Below are positions 57,740 through 64,000 of a stretch of 64,000 nt of DNA, piece by piece. The position numbers and the translations under genes were made by a program. The notes beneath the pieces are model-generated. The model was not told the origin of the DNA and did not search any database. It saw nothing but the letters and a program-made list of their open reading frames with translations. This DNA is from Zooshikella harenae. Its GTDB lineage: Bacteria; Pseudomonadota; Gammaproteobacteria; Pseudomonadales; Zooshikellaceae. Location of the stretch: positions 1 through 64,000 of the forward strand of contig NZ_JAGSOY010000010.1 in NCBI RefSeq assembly GCF_018837975.1, written 5' to 3'. The stretch's first letter is position 1. Each line of letters begins with the position of its first letter.

Positions 57740-58792
57740 TTAAACTGGAGAAATGACATCCAACATATGACCGAGTTTAGTCGCCTTAACGGAAAGGTAA
57801 CGTTCATTGAATACATTTTGACCTTCTTGTATAGCGACTCGCTCTACAACATTAATACCCACTTCTCTCAATGCTTTTACCTTTCTTGGGTTATTCGTCA
57901 TGAGTTTCACCTTGTTAATATTAAGGTAATGAAGAATTCCCCTACAAAAGTCGTATTGTCTTAGATCAGCAGCAAAGCCTAATGCTTCATTAGCTTCAAC
58001 GGTGTCAGCTCCTTGGTCCTGTAAATGATAAGCACGGATTTTATTCAGTAATCCTATACCACGCCCTTCTTGTCGTAGATAAAGGATTGCTCCTGTACCA
58101 GCTTGCGCTATATTTTGAAAAGCCCTACGTAACTGTGAACCACAATCGCAGCGTTTACTAAATAAGGCATCACCGGTAAGACACTCAGAATGGAGTCTTA
58201 TTAAAACGGATTCTTCTTCTTTCCAGTGACCGAATGTGAGTGCGACATGCTCTACGCCTGTGTCGGGGTCTTCAAAACCATGCATATTGAATATGCCCCA
58301 ATCTGTGGGTAAATTAGCACTTTCAATAAAGTGAATTAGATTATAGGGGGGCGTGATACTTAGTTCTTGACGTAAGTTCATGAGTAAATGACCAAGCCGG
58401 TTTTTACCATGACCATCCCCACCATCTCCCCAGTAATCGTCTTTGAAAGAGTGCTCTGTGAGCGTATGTGGACGGGTTGCGACTAACCAGTGCCCTATGG
58501 CATGGTTTTGTGTAAATTTCATTTGAAGAGCATCACGCATTACCGCTTCTTTTCGTTGATGCCAATCGGTTCTGACTTGTTCGTCGTATTGTTTGCCGAG
58601 AGCATATGCATCAGCAGGCGTGCGTGCATGGTGAATTTGCGCAACAATATTAGGGTTATTAAATTTTTGCGCCTGATAAAAGTGCTCTACTGTTTTCCAG
58701 GTCACTGCGCCATCGTTAATGGGAAAACGTGCAAAGTTGGATAAGTATCCATAAGGTGCTTCAGGTTCATAAAATAGTATTGGATTTTCCAT
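57740..58792 (-). CDS. Fusion of NADAR (RibX-type N-glycosidase) domain with GTP cyclohydrolase II
   Basis: Residues 1-145 form a NADAR/YbiA/RibX-like domain: [33 protein letters not shown] (putative catalytic Glu36 in W-x3-EH-x-YQA-x-KF) and [17 protein letters not shown]. Residues about 170-350 are GTP cyclohydrolase [27 protein letters not shown] with zinc ligands Cys204, Cys215 and Cys217, [38 protein letters not shown] makes the first intermediate of riboflavin synthesis from GTP. RibX-type proteins are known to split unstable riboflavin intermediates, and such fusions occur in some bacteria, so housekeeping of damaged intermediates is the obvious role. It is monocistronic, with no other rib gene adjacent. 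Confidence 0.93.
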   Translation of the reverse strand: MENPILFYEPEAPYGYLSNFARFPINDGAVTWKTVEHFYQAQKFNNPNIVAQIHHARTPADAYALGKQYDEQVRTDWHQRKEAVMRDALQMKFTQNHAIGHWLVATRPHTLTEHSFKDDYWGDGGDGHGKNRLGHLLMNLRQELSITPPYNLIHFIESANLPTDWGIFNMHGFEDPDTGVEHVALTFGHWKEEESVLIRLHSECLTGDALFSKRCDCGSQLRRAFQNIAQAGTGAILYLRQEGRGIGLLNKIRAYHLQDQGADTVEANEALGFAADLRQYDFCRGILHYLNINKVKLMTNNPRKVKALREVGINVVERVAIQEGQNVFNERYLSVKATKLGHMLDVISPV

Positions 58793-59176
58793 AAATCGAT
58801 TCCATGGCCAATTAATGGGTTTTTGATGATGAGGTCGTTATTAACTTCTTACTTCGTATGAATAAATATATTTTGCATCCTAGCTAAGTTAAAACCACGT
58901 ATCTTCCATGAAACCCTGACAACGAAAATAGTTATAAAAAATGTGATGCTTTATTAATGAAAATTAATAAATGCATAAACACAATTATATTAAACTGCTG
59001 CCTCGTTGATATATTTTTTTGGGTTATACATGGGATTTATATATCTATAGTTTATTGGTTTGATTGTTAATGATCGGTGGGTTTTTGTGTTGATTTTTAT
59101 CCGTTAAAAATATATTTAATTTAATTATGTTAGGCTTGAGTTATTAAAACGATTTTAACCGGAAATAATATCTTCA
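58793..59176. other. Leader of the NADAR-RibA gene and end of rlmJ
   Basis: AT-rich. I looked for an FMN riboswitch (RFN element) core on the minus strand and did not find one, so riboswitch control is not supported. Nothing else is recognised. Confidence 0.5.
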
Positions 59177-60037
59177 TTATTTTAGTGGACCAAAAAAGCA
59201 ATGGCCAGAATACTCCATAAATAGTGAAACCAAACCATCCAGAATGGGTTGCATTTCACTAAGTACCACTGGTGGTACATTAATAAAAAGTAATCCACAC
59301 CCTACCAAGCGATCATTAGGAAAAGGTTTTCTGACAACTAAGTCCATTTGCCAACATTGCATTGGTATAACTTGTTTTATTGTATTAAAAAGCTTAAAAC
59401 TGAGATCTTCCTTATAATGGGGGTACCATAAAATTAGACTTCCCTCAGGCCACAGGTGATGAACAGTATTAAGCGTTAATGCAACTTTCTCATAATCTGT
59501 TTCCTGCTCATAAGGGGGATCCATTAACAATATGCCTGGTTTTCCCTGCCATTGCTGAGCAGTATTGGGTAACCATGTATGACAATCACCTTGATAAAAA
59601 TGGATTTTGGGTGCTGAATCCGATGTAAAAAAGCTATTTTCTAGTTCTTTTATACAATACTTCAACTGATTTAATTCTGTAGCTTGCAAGTCACCAAAGT
59701 ATAATTGATCTTGTGAGCGTAATAATAAAAATGCTAATGCTGGTGAGCCTGGATAACAATGTAGTGGCGTGTGGTGCTGGTTACATCGCAAGACGGTATT
59801 TTTCCAAGGAGCTAATAAAGGATGCTCACAAAAAGCAGAGGACCATAATTTACCTATTCCAGAGGACCAGTCTTGTGCTGCAGCTATTGAGTAGACACCT
59901 GATGCCGCATGACTGTCAATAAAGTAAAGCTGTTGGTGCTCAGCTCGAAACCGGGTTAATAAATGTGCTAAAACCGTATGTTTAAGTGCATCACCATGAT
60001 CACCTACATGTTGTATATGACGATATTGGTCAGTCAT
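59177..60037 (-). CDS. rlmJ: 23S rRNA (adenine-N6)-methyltransferase RlmJ
   Basis: Methylates A2030 of 23S rRNA. The 286-residue protein has the RlmJ pattern: YRHIQHVGDHGDALKHTVLAHLL, IDSHAASGVYSI (SAM-binding), YPGSPALAFLLLRSQDQLYFGDLQATELNQL, and the N6-methyltransferase motif LLMDPPYEQETDYEK (DPPY). These match the E. coli protein's order (HADVLKH, THAGAG, YPGS, DPPY). Monocistronic; its start is near the 5' region of a small-peptide locus. Confidence 0.93.
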   Translation of the reverse strand: MTDQYRHIQHVGDHGDALKHTVLAHLLTRFRAEHQQLYFIDSHAASGVYSIAAAQDWSSGIGKLWSSAFCEHPLLAPWKNTVLRCNQHHTPLHCYPGSPALAFLLLRSQDQLYFGDLQATELNQLKYCIKELENSFFTSDSAPKIHFYQGDCHTWLPNTAQQWQGKPGILLMDPPYEQETDYEKVALTLNTVHHLWPEGSLILWYPHYKEDLSFKLFNTIKQVIPMQCWQMDLVVRKPFPNDRLVGCGLLFINVPPVVLSEMQPILDGLVSLFMEYSGHCFFGPLK

Positions 60038-60467
60038 TAAGCTTCATTTCCCTTTGAGCAAGTACTGTTTCCATCTTGCATTAAAAAACAATGGTAGTTT
60101 GGTGAAATGGTTAGTCGCTCAGTTGAGGCTACAGAAACCATCTGTTTTGGGTATCTTTCAATAGAAATGAATGATTCAGCAATTGGTTATCATTGCAACA
60201 ATAATGCTTTTGTCGTAAGTAACTTTATCCTTCATGTTAAGCCTAGTATTGGTTGAGTGAATGATCCACTTCCTGTTTTTTTATTAGTGAAGATGAATAG
60301 AGCTACAAATAAAATGTCATACAATTGAGGTTATATTGCTTATGACTATAAAAAAAATCTGGATAGAAACAATCGTGCTTGGAAAAGTGTGATTTTTGTC
60401 ACTAATATTGATTTGCTTTATCTGTCACTGAAGGGAAACCAGTGGATGTATCAGAGGGGGATTCAAA
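60038..60467. other. Spacer between rlmJ and the small secreted ORF
   Basis: No gene I can support. It ends in AGAGGGGGATTC, a strong Shine-Dalgarno ahead of the ATG of the small secreted ORF. Confidence 0.45.
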
Positions 60468-60596
60468 ATGGAAGCAGTACAGCCAATGAAAATCGTTACG
60501 TTTGTTGTATCTTTGGTCTTGGTTTGGGGACTGTTTAATTTGGCCCAAGCTAATTGCGATTTGGCGAATGACATTTGCACGTTGCCGTGGCCTTAA
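60468..60596 (+). CDS. Small secreted Cys-containing peptide ORF (possibly frameshifted longer protein)
   Basis: A 42-codon ORF with a strong ribosome-binding site (AGAGGGGG, 7 nt). The product starts MEAVQPMKIVTFVVSLVLV, continues as a signal peptide ending LFNLAQA, and leaves a 14-residue mature peptide, NCDLANDICTLPWP, with two Cys six residues apart. In the +1 frame the reading continues from about 60575 as RGLKNKIRVTVRKHCQYELF and a Cys-containing tail ending at 60717, so an extra base near 60575-60590 may have split a secreted Cys-rich protein of about 80 residues. Role unknown. Confidence 0.5.
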   Translation: MEAVQPMKIVTFVVSLVLVWGLFNLAQANCDLANDICTLPWP

Positions 60597-60895
60597 AAAT
60601 AAGATACGTGTCACCGTAAGAAAACATTGTCAGTATGAGTTATTCCAGCCTTGCAGCTTATTTATGCTGAGAGGAGATGGTTTTGTTCGCTTATGTAGCT
60701 CAAAGGTCAATAATTGACGTTTGCGATGTCGAGTTGTGTCTGTACTCAACAACAGAAGTTTGTGGTTGGTTTGATTTGTTGGGAGGGATAACGCCAACGA
60801 CTATCCGATGAGATTTTGCTTAACTGCTTTGCTTATGGATGCATTTGCTTTATCAAGACGTTAGAATGCGCCCGTGTTAAGCGGTAGTAAGCGTC

Positions 60896-62302
60896 ATGAA
60901 CGAGCCAACACTAACAGTCATCCCTATTCCCTACCAGCCTTCTTGGATTTACTTTTCTCGATTACGAGTTTGGTCTTATGCTGCATGGCTTGACAGCTCA
61001 GCAAAACCTGCAAGTTACTCTGATAGCCAAATTGATATTTTGACGGCAGCACCCGAAGTCGTTTTAGCATGCCGTGAAGGACAGGTTTATAAGAACGGTC
61101 AACTTTATACCGTAGATGGTGTTGTATCCCACGCAGAATCATTAACTCAATCCCCTTCCCCATTTAGCGTGATGCGTGAAATTGCAGCGAACTATGATGT
61201 TGCTGAAGAGGATATACCTGAAGGTATTCCATTCTCTGGTGGTTGGCTTGGTTGGTGGGGGTATGACTTAAAAGCGGCTATAGAGCCTCGCCGCTTTTCA
61301 AGTAAACCAACCCAAACTGATATGGTGGTTGGCTTATACTTATGGGCGATTGTGCTTGACCATCGACAACAACGAGGGTTTGTAGTTGTCCATAAAGCAT
61401 GTCAGCTTAGTCAGGCAGAGATATTGGCCCGATTATTTAGTCAGACCAATCGCTCACTTGAGCCATTTCGATTACAAGTACAGTTTAGTTCTGCGACCTC
61501 ACCTGATCAGTATCAACAGCAGTTTAATGCCATTCAAAACTACATCCGACAGGGCGATTGTTACCAGGTCAACTTAACCCAGCGTTTTTCAGCAACATAT
61601 TCAGGGGATGTTGCTGATGCCTACCTTGCTTTACGTGAGGTCAGTCCTGCACCTTTCTCTGCCTGGTTAGACTTCCCAGATATCGCTATTTTGTCGATTT
61701 CTCCTGAACGTTTTATCCGGATTCAGGCCCGTGAGGTTGAAACAAAGCCAATTAAAGGCACGCGACCAAGACACGCTGATCCACTACTTGATCAACAGTT
61801 TGCTGATGAACTAAGACGTAGTCATAAAGATCAGGCTGAAAATGTCATGATAGTGGATTTACTTCGTAATGATTTAAGTAAGCATTGTAGACAAGTTCGA
61901 GTACCTGAACTCTTTGCCCTGGAACGATTTGCGAATGTACATCACTTGGTGTCTACAGTAACTGCAACATTAAAACATGATGCGGACTGCTATCATATAT
62001 TAGAAGACAGTTTTCCTGGTGGTTCGATTACTGGTGCACCTAAAGTGCGTGCAATGGAAATTATTGATGAGTTAGAGTCTGTTTCTCGGCAGGCTTATTG
62101 TGGTTGTATTGGTTATATCAGCTTGGATGGATCAATGGATACCAATATTGCAATTCGCACGCTGGTGGCTGAGAAAAATCAACTGCACTGCTGGGGTGGC
62201 GGTGGTATCGTGGCTGATTCTGATGCAGACGCTGAGTATCAGGAATCAATTACGAAAGTTCATAACCTACTGACTTGTTTGCACACATTCCAAGCTAAAT
62301 AG
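60896..62302 (+). CDS. pabB: Aminodeoxychorismate synthase component I
   Basis: Makes 4-amino-4-deoxychorismate from chorismate with glutamine-derived ammonia for folate synthesis. The 468-residue protein has the chorismate-binding core: IRQGDCYQVNLTQRF, ISPERFIRIQAREVETKPIKGTRPRH, AENVMIVDLLRNDLSKHCRQVRVPELF, SFPGGSITGAPKVRAMEIIDELE, GGGIVADSDADAEYQESITK. The KPIKGTRPR motif supports PabB rather than TrpE, which usually has a distinct P(I/M)AGTRPR. No glutaminase subunit (pabA) is adjacent. Confidence 0.93.
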   Translation: MNEPTLTVIPIPYQPSWIYFSRLRVWSYAAWLDSSAKPASYSDSQIDILTAAPEVVLACREGQVYKNGQLYTVDGVVSHAESLTQSPSPFSVMREIAANYDVAEEDIPEGIPFSGGWLGWWGYDLKAAIEPRRFSSKPTQTDMVVGLYLWAIVLDHRQQRGFVVVHKACQLSQAEILARLFSQTNRSLEPFRLQVQFSSATSPDQYQQQFNAIQNYIRQGDCYQVNLTQRFSATYSGDVADAYLALREVSPAPFSAWLDFPDIAILSISPERFIRIQAREVETKPIKGTRPRHADPLLDQQFADELRRSHKDQAENVMIVDLLRNDLSKHCRQVRVPELFALERFANVHHLVSTVTATLKHDADCYHILEDSFPGGSITGAPKVRAMEIIDELESVSRQAYCGCIGYISLDGSMDTNIAIRTLVAEKNQLHCWGGGGIVADSDADAEYQESITKVHNLLTCLHTFQAK

Positions 62303-62478
62303 TTGGTCAAGTGATGCTGTTTTATGATTAGGAAGTATCGTATATAGCAGCTACTTATATTGTTAGCGAATGTTTTTATTTTAATGCAGTTCAGGCTTTT
62401 TGTTATAGTTAGCTTATTCTTTATAACTATATATTGAGCACTTATGTGTTCGCATTAGCCTGAGAGAGGAGTTCCTCT

Positions 62479-63204
62479 GTGTCAATTAATATTACGCAGC
62501 TCAATTTGGAATATGACAATCAAGACCCGGTAAAAATCATGGGGTTGGCGCTTGAGCTGTTTCCTGAGTTGGCGATTTCATTCAGTGGTGCTGAAGATGT
62601 TGTGCTTATTGATCTAGCATCCCGGGTCAGTAATGATTTTAAGGTTTTCTCGTTGGATACAGGACGATTACATCCGGAAACTTATCAGTTTATTGAAGCT
62701 GTTCGAAACCGCTACGGGATCACTATTGAGATGCTTTCTCCTGATGCACAAGCGGTTGAAGCATTAGTCAAAGAAAAGGGATTGTTTAGTTTTTATAAAG
62801 ATGGTCATCAGGAATGTTGTGGGGTGCGTAAAATTGCTCCATTGCGTAAGAAGCTCAGTACCTTACCTGCATGGGTGACTGGGCAGCGCAAAGACCAAAG
62901 TCCAAGTACTCGGGCTCAAATTCCAGTGGTTGAGCAGGACCATACGTTTGGTAGTGAACAGCAACCATTAGTGAAGTTTAACCCATTGGCAAACTGGTCA
63001 TCAGAACAGGTGTGGAATTATATTCGGATGTTTGAACTTCCTTATAACTCACTTCATGAGCGTGGTTTTGTCAGTATTGGCTGTGAGCCTTGTACCCGTC
63101 CGGTTTTGCCAAATCAGCATGAGCGAGAAGGTCGCTGGTGGTGGGAAGAATCTACTCAAAAAGAATGTGGTTTACATGCTGGGAATATTCCACAAGCAGA
63201 CTAA
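62479..63204 (+). CDS. cysH: Assimilatory adenylyl-sulfate reductase (APS reductase, 4Fe-4S type)
   Basis: Reduces adenylyl sulfate to sulfite. The PP-loop-like site is [12 protein letters not shown], with [15 protein letters not shown]. Two cysteine pairs, ECCGVRK (Cys113/114) and GCEPCTRPV (Cys202/205), would ligate a 4Fe-4S cluster, which marks the APS rather than the PAPS enzyme, as in Pseudomonas. The nucleophile Cys230 lies in KECGLHAGN. The start is GTG at 62479 with AGGAG upstream. The gene is convergent with cysB, the sulfur regulator, and is followed closely by a thioredoxin-like gene. Confidence 0.96.
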   Translation: MSINITQLNLEYDNQDPVKIMGLALELFPELAISFSGAEDVVLIDLASRVSNDFKVFSLDTGRLHPETYQFIEAVRNRYGITIEMLSPDAQAVEALVKEKGLFSFYKDGHQECCGVRKIAPLRKKLSTLPAWVTGQRKDQSPSTRAQIPVVEQDHTFGSEQQPLVKFNPLANWSSEQVWNYIRMFELPYNSLHERGFVSIGCEPCTRPVLPNQHEREGRWWWEESTQKECGLHAGNIPQAD

Positions 63205-63240
63205 GGTAGTTTGCAGAAGAAAAGCTTGATAGGTTGCACA

Positions 63241-63579
63241 ATGGTAGGATCCAATAAACCTTATATCACGATGGTAAAAAAAATTCTGGCAGATGGTTCA
63301 GCTTGTCAGAAGTGTATTGATGTGCAGCAGCGATTAGAGACATCTGGATTTATTGATCTTATTAATGAGGTTGTTGAAGCGTATGAAACTGACCCTTTTT
63401 CACCAGGTATGATCAAAGCGGCTGAGTTGGGGGTCACTCAAGCACCCTTTTTTATAGTTGAAGATCCAAATGAGGGTACTCAAGTCTATACTGTTTATTT
63501 CAAACTGGTGCAAGAAGTGTTAAAACCACGTCGTAAACAGCTTGAAGAAGATCCTAGAGGTTATATCCCCAAGCTTTAG
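63241..63579 (+). CDS. Thioredoxin/glutaredoxin-like protein with CxxC, downstream of cysH
   Basis: 112 residues from the ATG at 63241 (MVGSNKPYITMVKKILADG). The CQKC motif (about residues 23-26) sits after a beta-strand as in thioredoxin-fold redox sites, and AAELGVTQAPFFIVED contains the cis-Pro segment. This is probably a glutaredoxin/thioredoxin-type helper. It lies 36 bp after cysH and in the same direction, so it may donate electrons to APS reductase. A TTG at 63211 would extend it by ten residues. Confidence 0.75.
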   Translation: MVGSNKPYITMVKKILADGSACQKCIDVQQRLETSGFIDLINEVVEAYETDPFSPGMIKAAELGVTQAPFFIVEDPNEGTQVYTVYFKLVQEVLKPRRKQLEEDPRGYIPKL

Positions 63580-63622
63580 ATGAAAGACTCACTTGCAAGC
63601 TAAAGAGAGAGAAAGTACGTCG

Positions 63623-63674
63623 AAAAAAGTTGAGTCTCACTTAAATTATTATGGAGGGGCATGTGAGACTCAAC
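63623..63674 (-). terminator. Rho-independent terminator of cysB (minus strand)
   Basis: GTTGAGTCTCAC and GTGAGACTCAAC are perfect 12-bp complements with a 22-nt loop; on the minus strand the stem is followed by TTTTTT. It lies between convergent cysH-side genes and cysB. Confidence 0.85.
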
Positions 63675-63711
63675 GGCGATTATTGTTTACCGTTTATGTG
63701 GATTTTTATAA

Positions 63712-64000
63712 CTAATAAGTCGGTAAGCTGATTTCTTTGAAAAAGTCTTCAAGCTCTGCTTTATTGTGGTGATGATAAGCTTCATCAATGATTTCTCGGG
63801 TTAGATGAGGCGCAAACTGTTCAATAAAGTCATACATAAAACGTCGTAGAAATGTGCCTTTTCTAAAACCTATTTTGGTGATGCTTGGCTCAAATAAATG
63901 ACTGGCATCCAGTGCAACCAAATCACTATCCTGCTCAGGATCAAATGCCATTTTAGCGACAATACCAATACCCAACCCTAGTCGTACATAAGTTTTGATT
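63712..64000 (-). CDS. cysB: CysB-type LysR regulator, C-terminal part (partial)
   Basis: The last 96 or so residues of CysB enter from the right edge. IKTYVRLGLGIGIVAKMAFDPEQDSDLVALDASHLFEPSITKIGFRKGTFLRRFMYDFIEQFAPHLT is characteristic of CysB, the LysR-type activator of sulfate assimilation that responds to N-acetylserine. Neighbouring cysH is a direct target by family knowledge. Convergent orientation and the terminator between them are clear. Confidence 0.93.
   Translation of the reverse strand, partial: IKTYVRLGLGIGIVAKMAFDPEQDSDLVALDASHLFEPSITKIGFRKGTFLRRFMYDFIEQFAPHLTREIIDEAYHHHNKAELEDFFKEISLPTY

Noticed and set aside
58793-59176. FMN riboswitch before the RibA fusion gene
   Set aside because: The conserved RFN core elements were looked for on the minus strand and not found.
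1-64000. tRNA, rRNA, phage or complete transposase genes
   Set aside because: No cloverleaf-like segment, rRNA sequence or transposase-sized mobile gene was recognised in any intergenic region; only the non-autonomous repeats were found.

Overview
The window is chromosomal DNA of an AT-rich (roughly 40-42 % G+C by eye), Gram-negative, heterotrophic gammaproteobacterium, probably a marine Oceanospirillales relative. That placement is an inference from gene content: a CysH of the APS-reductase type next to CysB, PntAB, a GntR-prpBCD cluster, PpsA with PpsR, RlmJ, a PAS-type chemoreceptor and several secreted proteases and exoproteins. No rRNA, tRNA, CRISPR array, phage genes or complete insertion sequence was found.

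Layout. 0-9 kb: end of a periplasmic solute-binding protein, an SGNH esterase, an acyltransferase-3 membrane protein, an unknown protein, then a coupled pair encoding a golvesin/Ig-like protein and a 1414-residue exoprotein with a kelch-like propeller and three repeated C-terminal modules. 9-16 kb: glyoxylate bypass (aceB, LysR regulator, aceA), a subtilisin-like protein whose catalytic serine is glycine, and an outer-membrane beta-barrel. 16-20 kb: GNAT enzyme and pntAB. 20-29 kb: orphan TRAP binding protein, zinc alcohol dehydrogenase, macro-domain protein, RraA-like protein, and the divergent pair ppsA/ppsR. 28-34 kb: LysE exporter and two MocR-type regulators separated by a MITE-like element. 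34-37 kb: small membrane and hypothetical proteins, a decayed gene and a MarR regulator. 37-42 kb: 2-methylcitrate cycle genes under a GntR regulator with two candidate operators. 42-49 kb: DMT transporter, QueC-like PP-loop protein, secreted zinc metalloprotease, ROK sugar kinase, asnS. 49-57 kb: a sensory block with two chemoreceptors, a frameshifted BMP-family binding protein, a hybrid histidine kinase and a further binding protein. 57-64 kb: a NADAR-RibA fusion, rlmJ, a tiny secreted Cys-containing ORF, pabB, cysH, a thioredoxin-like protein and the end of cysB.

Metabolically the central genes fit together. AceA/AceB, the methylcitrate cycle and PpsA allow growth on acetate, propionate and fatty-acid-derived C2/C3 units with gluconeogenesis. 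PntAB balances NADPH, and secreted proteases and binding proteins would supply amino acids and peptides.

The most notable structural signal is a dispersed non-coding repeat family present at six intergenic loci. One copy (31234-31606) has CAGGGCAAT-type inverted ends and a 9/10-identical 10-bp flanking duplication, as expected of a non-autonomous transposable element. Other points of interest are the NADAR-GTP cyclohydrolase II fusion, the Ser-to-Gly subtilase, the G6-tract frameshift in the BMP protein and the small secreted Cys-rich ORF at 60.5 kb.
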